Below are positions 1 to 6,471 of a stretch of 12,955 bases of DNA, piece by piece. The stretch lies in NCBI GenBank assembly GCA_964601515.1, contig CAZRNU010000087.1:1-12955 (forward strand). Direction: 5' to 3'. Under the pieces are notes generated by a model. The model was not told the DNA's origin and searched no databases. It saw only the letters and a program-made list of their open reading frames with translations. The stretch comes from PWND01 sp964601515. Lineage in GTDB: Bacteria > Bacteroidota > Bacteroidia > Bacteroidales > UBA7960. A program made the translations under genes and the position numbers. Every line of letters begins with the position of its first letter. Position 1 is the stretch's first letter.

Positions 1-108
1 GTATGTGCAATTATTGCAAATCGTCAGGCTAAAACCTACAGCAAGGATTATAAAAAATCTGTTGAAAAACTAATTGAATTAGTTCTTGAAAGATTCACAT
101 CATATTAA
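1..108 (+). CDS. C-terminal 35 residues of an unidentified protein (5' truncated)
   Basis: Frame 1 is open from the first base to a TAA at 106-108 and encodes 35 residues, beginning VCAIIANRQAK and ending LIELVLERFTSY. The last half alternates charged and hydrophobic residues like an amphipathic helix. No motif is long enough to identify it. A helical C-terminus of this kind would suit a TetR-like regulator, but that is a guess. It lies only 13 bp before the next gene on the same strand with no terminator between them, so the two are probably co-transcribed. The start lies outside the window. Confidence 0.6.
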   Translation, partial: VCAIIANRQAKTYSKDYKKSVEKLIELVLERFTSY

Positions 109-121
109 TATGTAAGATTTT

Positions 122-1015
122 ATGATTGCAGATGAGGTTGAAAAAAACAATGAGATAAAAGCCTTAATTAGTCTAATTGACGACCCCGACGAAACTGTTT
201 ACACAGAAGTTTTCGATAAGCTTATTAAAGAAGGTCAATTTGCTCTGCCTTTGCTTGAAAAAGCATGGGAAAATACATTACAGCCTGAAATTCAAAACCG
301 AATAGAAACCATTACTCACCAAATTCAGTTTGAGCTGGTTTGCAATGATTTGAAAAATTGGTTGAACGGAGAAATGGACATTCTATCAGGTGCATTAATT
401 ATAGCCAGATATCAATACCCTAATCTTACAGAAAACGAGATTAAATTTGAAATAAACAAGTTAAGAAAAGAAATTTGGTTAGAGCTTAATGACAATTTAA
501 CGGCATTAGAACAAATAAAAGTTTTTAATCATATTTTTTATGAGGTAATCGGGTTCAGGGGAGACAACACAAATTATCATTCGCCTCAAAACTCATACAT
601 TAATATTGTATTGAACAGTAGAAAGGGAAATCCGCTTTCTCTTGGAATTATTTATATTATACTATCTCAGAGTCTCGAGCTTCCGATCTATGGAGTGAAT
701 CTGCCTGAGCATTTTGTACTTGCCTATACTGCAAAATCTATTGACCCCGAAACATTATCAATTAAAGATGATAATGTTCTGTTTTATATCAATGCATTTA
801 GTAGAGGAGCTGTTTTGTCATACAAGGAGATTGAAGATTTCATAAGAAAACTTGACTTAGAGCCGATTCCACCTTACTTTAGACCTTGCAGCACGCTCGA
901 CATAATAAAAAGGATGATAAACAATCTAATACTTTCTTATGAAAAGACCGGAGAAAAACTTAAACTAAAAGAATTGAAAGTATTAAAGGGTATTTTAGAA
1001 CAAAAAAAGCCCTGA
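122..1015 (+). CDS. SirB1-like transglutaminase-fold protein (Transglut_core2)
   Basis: This 297-residue protein resembles the SirB1/YchA family, which has a transglutaminase-like fold and no firmly known biochemical function. The signature is the block at residues 167-197: RKGNPLSLG, then a hydrophobic helix, then LPIYGVNLPEHF. It corresponds to the family pattern R-x-G-(N/I)-P-x-S-L ... G-V-x-(F/L)-P-x-H-F. The conserved position that would carry a catalytic Cys in true transglutaminases is Ser173, as is usual in this family from memory, while His197 is kept. Residues 11-80 are helical and look HEAT-like. The C-terminal helices (258-293) match the family's RMxNNL region. There is no signal peptide, so it is likely cytoplasmic. 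The ATG at 122 has no Shine-Dalgarno sequence. The stop codon lies inside the terminator stem that follows. Confidence 0.8.
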   Translation: MIADEVEKNNEIKALISLIDDPDETVYTEVFDKLIKEGQFALPLLEKAWENTLQPEIQNRIETITHQIQFELVCNDLKNWLNGEMDILSGALIIARYQYPNLTENEIKFEINKLRKEIWLELNDNLTALEQIKVFNHIFYEVIGFRGDNTNYHSPQNSYINIVLNSRKGNPLSLGIIYIILSQSLELPIYGVNLPEHFVLAYTAKSIDPETLSIKDDNVLFYINAFSRGAVLSYKEIEDFIRKLDLEPIPPYFRPCSTLDIIKRMINNLILSYEKTGEKLKLKELKVLKGILEQKKP

Positions 1016-1034
1016 TAGTTAATCAGGGCTTTTT
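1004..1034. terminator. Bidirectional intrinsic terminator between convergent genes
   Basis: A perfect 13-bp stem (AAAAAGCCCTGAT at 1004-1016 with ATCAGGGCTTTTT at 1022-1034) encloses a 5-nt loop AGTTA. The A-run on one side and T-run on the other make it usable in both directions. It sits between the convergent SirB1-like gene and the oxidoreductase operon. The TGA stop of the former (1013-1015) is part of the stem, and the stop of the latter is 8 bp beyond it. Confidence 0.92.
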
Positions 1035-1042
1035 CATTATCA

Positions 1043-2320
1043 TTAAGCTTCAGCAAGCTTTAGTTTTATTTTTTCCAGTGGCAACTTATCAGTTAGCCCT
1101 TTTTCTTCTATAGTTTTAAAAAGAGACTCAGTGCTAATAATTCCAGATTTCAAGGCGAAGAAAAACACTCCATAAATTGAAGCATCTCTGGCTCCAATAC
1201 TTCTGAAATCGTGGACAATAATTTCGGCTCCTGTTTCAGGCGTTAGAAGACTTGAATCTATAAAAAGTTTTCCTGATTTCATGTTTTTAATCCTTGCTTT
1301 GTTGTGAGCTAGACCGTCTGCACTTGTTATTACAACAGCATCCGGAACATCGATACCATGAAATAAAATCTCTTCAGGAGATAAATTCAATTCGGCAGTA
1401 GAGAAGCCAACACCAACAGTAACAGGATAGCTGCCTTTCTGAGTTACAGACAATCCAGAACGAATAGACGCTTCCGAAAGAAGAGTTGCAGCCAGCTGAA
1501 CTCCTTCTCCGGCAGAGCCGCTAAGGATAACTGACATAGGATTTTTAAGATAACTGTTAAACCCTTTCTTGATATCAGGCACTTTCGCAAAGAGATTATT
1601 TGTCTTTCTGCCTTGTTGATTTTCAAAAGCATTTCTTTTATTAATCCACTCGCCAATTTCCTTGCCTGCTTCTTCAACAATTTCTTTAAGCTTTCTTTTT
1701 GGGTTAAGCTTTACTCCATAGCTAGGACAAATTTCCATAACTTCAATCAAAGAAAAACCTTTAGTGCCAAACGCAACTGCTAATTTATCCGAGAAATCTC
1801 CGATGCCAATAATTCTTGAAGTAAGAGTTGCTCCGGCAGTATGACTTAGAGCACAAATGTCATAACCTGCAAAAGGATTACCTTCGTATGAAGTGGTTGT
1901 GTTAAATCCTTGAGGAGTAAGACCGGATGTTTGACCACCTGTCATTCCATAAAGAAAGTTGTTATGAACTACAACTGTCATTGGAAGATTAAGCCTGGCT
2001 GCTTCCATAATATGTTGCAACCCGATAGTTGAACCACCATCACCGATAAAAACGATAACTTTCTTGTTAGGATTTTCAACTCCAAAAGCTATTCCCGCGC
2101 CCAATGCTGCTGACCTGCCATGAAGACCGTGAACAGTATGAGTATTAAGGCATTTATCAATTATACCATGACAACCAATATCAGTTACCACAATAACATC
2201 CAGAGGGTCGAAGCCCATTTTCTCTAGAGCCTTAGCTGTATTTTTTGCTATAAGATCGTGTCCGCATCCTTTACAAAAAGGAAGAGCATCCGTATTTAAA
2301 ATTGCTGTATGTACTGTCAT
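1043..2320 (-). CDS. 2-oxoacid:ferredoxin oxidoreductase, beta subunit fused to gamma domain
   Basis: This 425-residue protein is the TPP- and iron-sulfur-binding beta subunit of a 2-oxoacid:ferredoxin oxidoreductase, with a gamma domain fused at the C-terminus. The enzyme class interconverts 2-oxoacid + CoA with acyl-CoA + CO2 and reduced ferredoxin. The beta part is about residues 10-235. Its TPP motif starts at GDGG (93-96) and ends at N120-N121. C16 and C19 (CKGCGH), C50 and C198 match the four cluster ligands I recall for Sulfolobus-type beta subunits, so one [4Fe-4S] cluster is expected. The gamma part is about 262-425, with LSGSAGEGVQ at 266-275 and GSYPVTVGVG at 296-305. In two-subunit relatives gamma is usually fused to the front of alpha, so this order is unusual. 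No ferredoxin-like delta domain is present. The start overlaps the alpha stop (TAATG), and a strong Shine-Dalgarno precedes it. KorB-like, but the substrate is unknown. Confidence 0.9.
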   Translation of the reverse strand: MTVHTAILNTDALPFCKGCGHDLIAKNTAKALEKMGFDPLDVIVVTDIGCHGIIDKCLNTHTVHGLHGRSAALGAGIAFGVENPNKKVIVFIGDGGSTIGLQHIMEAARLNLPMTVVVHNNFLYGMTGGQTSGLTPQGFNTTTSYEGNPFAGYDICALSHTAGATLTSRIIGIGDFSDKLAVAFGTKGFSLIEVMEICPSYGVKLNPKRKLKEIVEEAGKEIGEWINKRNAFENQQGRKTNNLFAKVPDIKKGFNSYLKNPMSVILSGSAGEGVQLAATLLSEASIRSGLSVTQKGSYPVTVGVGFSTAELNLSPEEILFHGIDVPDAVVITSADGLAHNKARIKNMKSGKLFIDSSLLTPETGAEIIVHDFRSIGARDASIYGVFFFALKSGIISTESLFKTIEEKGLTDKLPLEKIKLKLAEA

Positions 2321-3447
2321 TATTTTACCTCCTGAATAATTTGTTGTGGTGTAATCATTTTTCCAAGATTTCCTACAAATCTTAATTTCGCCGGTTTATT
2401 CATTCCAAACAAAATATCTCCAAATTGATTGTTAATATTTTCTTCCGCAATAACTACCCTTGAGTATTTCTCAATTATTTCCAAGTATTGTTTTGGAACA
2501 GGCAGTATAGTTTTGGGAATTAACAATGATGTTTTAATGCCATCTTGTCTTAGCTTGTTAACTGCATTCTTAGCTGCAGCAGCAGTAATTCCGAATGATA
2601 TTACAAGATTCTCAGCACCCTTTTGTTCATCATAATCATAGAAAGTGTAATTATCAAGGCAACTATTGTTTTTATCCTCCAACCTTCTGGTATTAGCCAT
2701 CGACTCATCGTTTGAATGCTGAAGAATTCCCATTTTATCGTGAGTTGAAGCATTAATTCTAACCTGACAATCATTTTGAGTAACAGGTAGAAAATCAGGA
2801 ACCAATCCTTCACCGTCATAAGACTTATAACAACAATTTTGTTTGTCATTACAGCTAAAATATTTTCTATCAACAAGAGAAATATCCTTCAGCTTATCTA
2901 ATTGAAAGCTTTTATGCGTCATCACTTCCTCTTTTGATGTTAGAAGAACAACGGGCGTTCTTAGTTCAACAGCCATTTTCACAGCTTTGTCAGATAATTC
3001 CCAGCTATCCTCAAAGTTAGAAGTACAAAGCACTGGAATTGGATGTCCACCTGATATCATACCTTTTAGCAAAAGAAGATCTCCCTGAGCCCCGCATGTT
3101 GCGGTACCTGTGGCAGGTCCTAATCTTTGAACTAAAATAATAACCATTGGCAACTCCATCATATATGCCATATTGATAGATTCTACCATAAGAGCAAAGC
3201 CCGGGAAAGATGTAGCGGTTACCGGAATTTTCCCTGTAGCAGCTAATCCTGTCATCCACTGTATTGTGGTAATCTCATCCGGTGCAGGCAACATCAGAGG
3301 CATTCTCTGACTACTGTATGCATATAACAAATTTGCAGGCGTTATAGGATATCCTATAAACGAATCGGCTCCTGCACGTGCCAGTCCTTCAATAATTAGC
3401 CTTGAAGCATCTACCAGCGTGTATGCGCCTTTAGTGGTTTCTTGCAT
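2320..3447 (-). CDS. 2-oxoacid:ferredoxin oxidoreductase, alpha subunit
   Basis: This is the partner of the beta-gamma protein. It is 375 residues from the ATG I prefer at 3447. A TTG two codons upstream (3453) is possible, but it directly abuts the Shine-Dalgarno, whereas the ATG is 6 nt away. Residue numbers start at that ATG. The pyrimidine-binding domain (about 10-175) has the family motif YPITP at 33-37, the PAPDE segment at 55-59, TSFPG at 79-83 (more often TSGPG), and QRLGPATGT at 107-115. A linker follows, with NASTHDKMG at 232-240. The C-terminal domain is about 278-375. There is no N-terminal gamma domain because gamma is on the beta chain. The linker is Cys-rich (SCNDKQNCC at 198-206). 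The gene overlaps the upstream CoA-transferase end by 17 bp and its stop overlaps the beta start, so translation is probably coupled. KorA/VorA-like; substrate not determinable. Confidence 0.88.
   Translation of the reverse strand: MQETTKGAYTLVDASRLIIEGLARAGADSFIGYPITPANLLYAYSSQRMPLMLPAPDEITTIQWMTGLAATGKIPVTATSFPGFALMVESINMAYMMELPMVIILVQRLGPATGTATCGAQGDLLLLKGMISGGHPIPVLCTSNFEDSWELSDKAVKMAVELRTPVVLLTSKEEVMTHKSFQLDKLKDISLVDRKYFSCNDKQNCCYKSYDGEGLVPDFLPVTQNDCQVRINASTHDKMGILQHSNDESMANTRRLEDKNNSCLDNYTFYDYDEQKGAENLVISFGITAAAAKNAVNKLRQDGIKTSLLIPKTILPVPKQYLEIIEKYSRVVIAEENINNQFGDILFGMNKPAKLRFVGNLGKMITPQQIIQEVK
2327..2333 (-). promoter_or_regulatory. Strong Shine-Dalgarno of the beta-gamma gene
   Basis: The minus strand reads AGGAGGT, ending 6 nt before the ATG at 2320. 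This is close to an ideal anti-16S match and lies inside the last codons of the alpha gene. It supports the ATG at 2320. It is notable because most genes here have no such site. Confidence 0.85.
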
Positions 3448-4651
3448 AAACAACTCCTTTTTTAATTAGGTTTTCTATTATTTCTGAATTTAAATCAAGA
3501 ACATTTTCTAAAATTTCAACAGTATGTTGCCCATAATGTGGTGGAGGCATTAACTTTTCTTCAACAATACTTTCATTTGAAGAAAAAGCAACCGAGCGAA
3601 CACCTTTTATTTCCCTTCCGTCATAATAAATGCTTTCCAGCATCATATCTTTAGATTCAGGGCTTTCAAAAACTTCCTGCATATTAAAAACTCCACCGGC
3701 AGGTACTTTTTTTTCCGACAGCAAAGATAAAATATCTTTGCGTGAATATTTGGCAATTAGCTCTTGTAAAATGCCATTTATTTCATTTTTATTTACTACT
3801 CTATTTTGATTCTTAGCAAACTTAGGATTGGTAACCAAATCCAATCTTCCAAGTTCACTCACCAATGTAAGAAATTGCTTTTCAGTTCCAACAGCTAAAA
3901 CAATTTCTTTATCATCAGATGTTTTGAATATTGTTCCGTAAGGAACAATATTAGGATGATCTGATCCTATTCTTTGAGGAATTTCATTACCAACCAACCA
4001 ATTTGTTGCCTGATTAGCCAAAGATGCCAACCCTGATCTAAAAAGTGATGCTTCTATATACTTACCCTGTCCTGTTCTCTCTCTATTTAACAAAGCTATT
4101 AAAATTGCTTCTTTTAGCTGGTGAGCAGCAAGAATATCCATTAATGCTACAGGCATTTTTACAGGAGGCCCCCCTGCTTCACCATTCATATATGTGAAAC
4201 CTGTTTCTGCCTGAATTATAGCATCAAATCCGGCGCGGGGATTTTGCATTCCATAGCCTGTAATATGAGCATATATGATTCCGGGATTTAGTTCATACAT
4301 CTTTTGGTAATGAACCATAAGCTTTTCTGCGTCGCCCGGTTTGTAACTTACCAGAACTATATCACATTTTTCTATAAGCTTATAAACTATATCAAGACCT
4401 TCCTGTTCGCACAGATTCAGCGCAATAGATTTCTTACCCCAGTTTACTGATGAAAAATATCCGGAGATATCAGTATCTGAATCTTCTTTTGGAAGTTTCC
4501 ATTTTCGGGTAACATCACCTTCTGTAGTGTTATTTTCAACTTTTATAACATCTGCACCCAGTTCGGCAAAGAACATCCCAACGCTTGGACCGGCAAGAAC
4601 GCTGGCCAGTTCTAGAACTTTTAGACCTTTTAGTGGAGAATTATTGTTCAT
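3431..4651 (-). CDS. Class III CoA-transferase (CaiB/BaiF family)
   Basis: This 406-residue enzyme is a family III CoA-transferase, which moves CoA from an acyl-CoA donor to a free acid through an aspartyl-CoA thioester. The N-terminus is canonical for the family (PLKGLKVLELASVLAGP, then AELGADVIKVEN at 29-40), so the ATG at 4651 is well supported. The block RAGFDAIIQAETG (139-151) is typical. D172 in PVALMDILAAH aligns with the catalytic Asp169 of formyl-CoA transferase. The length matches the family (about 400). Relatives include formyl-CoA, carnitine, mesaconate and glutarate CoA-transferases, and the sequence alone does not choose among them. It is the second gene of the operon. The space upstream is entirely a hexamer repeat with no Shine-Dalgarno, and its 3' end overlaps the alpha gene. 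Confidence 0.9.
   Translation of the reverse strand: MNNNSPLKGLKVLELASVLAGPSVGMFFAELGADVIKVENNTTEGDVTRKWKLPKEDSDTDISGYFSSVNWGKKSIALNLCEQEGLDIVYKLIEKCDIVLVSYKPGDAEKLMVHYQKMYELNPGIIYAHITGYGMQNPRAGFDAIIQAETGFTYMNGEAGGPPVKMPVALMDILAAHQLKEAILIALLNRERTGQGKYIEASLFRSGLASLANQATNWLVGNEIPQRIGSDHPNIVPYGTIFKTSDDKEIVLAVGTEKQFLTLVSELGRLDLVTNPKFAKNQNRVVNKNEINGILQELIAKYSRKDILSLLSEKKVPAGGVFNMQEVFESPESKDMMLESIYYDGREIKGVRSVAFSSNESIVEEKLMPPPHYGQHTVEILENVLDLNSEIIENLIKKGVVYARNH
3454..3460 (-). promoter_or_regulatory. Shine-Dalgarno deciding the alpha-subunit start
   Basis: The minus strand reads AAAGGAG here, followed by 6 nt and then ATG at 3447. The TTG at 3453 immediately touches the site and would have no spacing. 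The site therefore favours the ATG. It lies within the 3' end of the CoA-transferase gene. Confidence 0.8.
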
Positions 4652-4699
4652 GTTAAGGTTAAGGTTAAGGTTAAGGTTAAGGTTAAGGTTAAGGTTAAG
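4652..4699. repeat. Perfect tandem hexamer repeat, 8 copies
   Basis: Eight uninterrupted copies of GTTAAG on the plus strand (CTTAAC as read by the operon transcript) run from the last base before the CoA-transferase ATG into the end of the symporter gene. The symporter's TAA stop (4695-4697) lies in the first repeat unit on its strand. The repeat therefore makes up the whole 43-bp intergenic gap and replaces any ribosome-binding site. Such short arrays are prone to copy-number change by slippage. Confidence 0.97.
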
Positions 4700-6206
4700 A
4701 ATTGGAGATGTCTTTTTTAGGAAATATCCTTATACCAAATGATTTTTTTATAAGCTTTTTCTGCTTTGCTTTAGCATAGAAATTCCCTATTATAATAAAC
4801 AAAATTGCTGCACCCACTGCAATATAAGTGTCTTCTATTTTCCACCATCCTGAGAGCTTTGCAACAATATTAACAAGAACAGCAATAGTACCTCCAACGA
4901 AAGCCCATCTTACACCGTCAGTGCTAATCCAACCACGCTTATAAATACCCATCATAATTACTATGGCTCCAATTGCCCTAATACCGTATGAAATATATGC
5001 CATGCTAAGTATAGCACCTGTACTGTATAAAGCTAGAGGAATAGTAACAAGATTAACAATGATAACAAGTTTTCTTGCAGTTGAGATAATCTTTTTGTCA
5101 ACAGCAGTTTTATTAATAATTCCGTGATAAATATCTTTTGTTGCAATAGTAACTACAGCAAAATTAACAGGACCTACCGTAGACAATATAGCAGCAAGAA
5201 TTCCAGAAAGAGCAATACCACCTAAAACAGGATGAATAAATTCAGGAGTGGTCATTAGTGTAGGTAAAACCATTTTGGGGTTTATTGAATTAGTGGCGGC
5301 ATCCCAAAGCGGGCTGGTAGCATCAGAAATATTGAAATACTTCCCTGTTTTTGCAACCAAACCCAGCAAGGCTACCATTATACCAAAAGGAGCAATTATA
5401 AATGCAGAAAGAATAGCAGCTTTTTTTGCAATTGGCGCTGTACGAGCTGCAAAAATCGGCTGAATACTAGCTTGTCCGGCCATACCACCCAATACACCTC
5501 CAAGAATAAGGCTCCAGGCATAACTCAGACCTCCGCTGAAAGGGTTATATAAATTATCTGGAGAGCCTTGTAAAATCATACTGTTTTTTAGCTCAGCAAA
5601 ACCACCAACATCGCTTACACCAAGCCAGGCAGCTACGCCAATACCACCAAACATAACAATAACATGAATAATTCCGGTGATTGCCAATGCATGCATCCCG
5701 CCAAAATAAGTATAAAGAGTAATTACAAAAGAAGCAATTAGAACTGAGTAAATCCATTCGAGATTAAACATTGCTGAAATAACAGCAGAGGCAGTTTGAA
5801 GCTGCACAAATGCCAATACTATGTAGGCAAATAAAAATGCAACGGCCGAAATTGCTCTAGCACGAGGTCCAAAAAGGTTCTCCAGCATTTCACTTACCGT
5901 ATGAACATTATTCTTACGATAATGTCGGGCAACAGTAAATCCAATAATAATCATTCCAATAGCAGTTGAAATGTTGTAAAGAATCGGCTGTAAAGTACCG
6001 GAAACAAATGATTTCTCGCTAACGCCAATTGTACTCATTCCACCCAGCCATTCGGAGGCAACAACAACAGCGCATGCAACAACACCAAGGTTTCGCCCGG
6101 CAACCAAATAGTCGGCTGCTGAACGACTTGCAACTTTTCGTGTAAGTAATGATATAAGTGTGATTAATCCAAAATAGATTAAAACCACAATAAGATATGT
6201 ACTCAT
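4695..6206 (-). CDS. Sodium:solute symporter (SSS/SLC5 family)
   Basis: This 503-residue integral membrane protein belongs to the sodium:solute symporter family, which drives solute uptake with the sodium gradient. Hydrophobic segments run throughout (for example 4-21, 41-50, 79-93, 120-145, 152-167, 176-194, 229-245, 265-286, 326-350, 378-395, 400-420, 434-450 and 461-478), consistent with about 13 helices. The family N-terminal pattern ADYLVAGRNL is at 31-40, followed by the first-repeat core helix ASEWLGGMSTIG. S342-T343 in ILAAILSTVG sit where the family's TM8 sodium-2 ligands lie, which is a positional inference. The substrate is not readable. Neighbouring CoA and 2-oxoacid enzymes suggest an organic acid. 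It is the first gene of the operon, with an 87-88 nt predicted leader and no Shine-Dalgarno. The last residues (IFPKKDISNS) run into the hexamer repeat, which supplies the stop. Confidence 0.9.
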   Translation of the reverse strand: MSTYLIVVLIYFGLITLISLLTRKVASRSAADYLVAGRNLGVVACAVVVASEWLGGMSTIGVSEKSFVSGTLQPILYNISTAIGMIIIGFTVARHYRKNNVHTVSEMLENLFGPRARAISAVAFLFAYIVLAFVQLQTASAVISAMFNLEWIYSVLIASFVITLYTYFGGMHALAITGIIHVIVMFGGIGVAAWLGVSDVGGFAELKNSMILQGSPDNLYNPFSGGLSYAWSLILGGVLGGMAGQASIQPIFAARTAPIAKKAAILSAFIIAPFGIMVALLGLVAKTGKYFNISDATSPLWDAATNSINPKMVLPTLMTTPEFIHPVLGGIALSGILAAILSTVGPVNFAVVTIATKDIYHGIINKTAVDKKIISTARKLVIIVNLVTIPLALYSTGAILSMAYISYGIRAIGAIVIMMGIYKRGWISTDGVRWAFVGGTIAVLVNIVAKLSGWWKIEDTYIAVGAAILFIIIGNFYAKAKQKKLIKKSFGIRIFPKKDISNS

Positions 6207-6253
6207 TTGATTTGAAAATTAAAGATTGAAGAATAAAGATTGTTTTTTATAAG

Positions 6254-6293
6254 ATTATTAAACCAAATCAAATTTTTGATTTACTTTAATAAT
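6254..6293. promoter_or_regulatory. 40-bp near-perfect palindrome at the operon's predicted transcript start
   Basis: The arms are ATTATTAAA (6254-6262) with TTTAATAAT (6285-6293), and AAATCAAA (6265-6272) with TTTGATTT (6275-6282). They are separated by CC/AC and centred on TT at 6273-6274. Seventeen of 19 position pairs are complementary. In the minus-strand RNA one of the two mismatches becomes a G-U pair. It starts at the predicted transcription start, so it may be a repressor operator or a 5'-terminal mRNA hairpin. The symmetry is direct observation; the role is inferred. Confidence 0.55.
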
Positions 6294-6297
6294 GCGG

Positions 6298-6327
6298 CAA
6301 AATTATATAATTAGTTCTGATTAGCAA
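6298..6327 (-). promoter_or_regulatory. Bacteroidota-type promoter for the symporter operon
   Basis: On the minus strand TTG (6327-6325) is followed by 19 bp and TAATTTTG (6305-6298). This fits the Bacteroidota consensus of TTG/TTTG near -33 and TAnnTTTG near -7. The start of transcription would fall near 6294, giving an 87-88 nt leader. The palindrome at 6254-6293 would begin at about the first transcribed base. Confidence 0.6.
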
Positions 6328-6332
6328 TGACA

Positions 6333-6349
6333 ATTAAACGCTGTTTAAT
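6333..6349. promoter_or_regulatory. 17-bp palindrome between the divergent promoters (candidate operator)
   Basis: ATTAAAC and GTTTAAT are perfect 7-bp inverted repeats around a 3-bp spacer GCT. The palindrome lies 5 bp upstream of the operon's -33 element and 25 bp upstream of the gap -33 element, a position where one regulator could act on either promoter. No known regulator box was matched. Confidence 0.35.
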
Positions 6350-6374
6350 CACTTTTGTGTTAAAGATTTTAACG

Positions 6375-6406
6375 TTTGTATTTGAGTGTAAAATTCCATA
6401 ATTTTG
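6375..6406 (+). promoter_or_regulatory. Bacteroidota-type promoter for gap
   Basis: TTTG (6375-6378), 20 bp, then TAATTTTG (6399-6406) fit both the elements and the spacing of the Bacteroidota housekeeping promoter. Transcription would start near 6410, giving about a 60-nt AT-rich leader with no Shine-Dalgarno before the ATG at 6472. Confidence 0.7.
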
Positions 6407-6471
6407 CATACTTCAAAAACTAGAGTTTTAAAATAAAATATAACACTTTACAAATTTTAAATTAGAAAGTC

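Noticed and set aside
3448..3453. TTG start for the alpha subunit
   Set aside because: It directly abuts the Shine-Dalgarno with no spacing. The ATG at 3447 has a 6-nt spacing and the same frame.
1043..4651. Oxalate catabolism (oxalate oxidoreductase plus formyl-CoA transferase)
   Set aside because: The CoA-transferase family and ferredoxin enzyme invite this idea, but no formyl- or oxalyl-CoA decarboxylase is present, the domain arrangement differs from what I recall of the oxalate enzyme, and nothing fixes the substrate.
4527..4742. Plus-strand open frame encoding a Leu-Arg repeat (LRLRLR...)
   Set aside because: It is the hexamer array read in another frame, antisense to two well-supported genes, with no independent coding evidence.
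6221..6242. Two copies of AAAGATTG with a 14-bp period in the symporter leader
   Set aside because: Too short and AT-rich to separate from chance.
6415..6429. Small hairpin AAAACT-AG-AGTTTT in the gap leader
   Set aside because: Six weak pairs with a 2-nt loop; expected by chance in such sequence.
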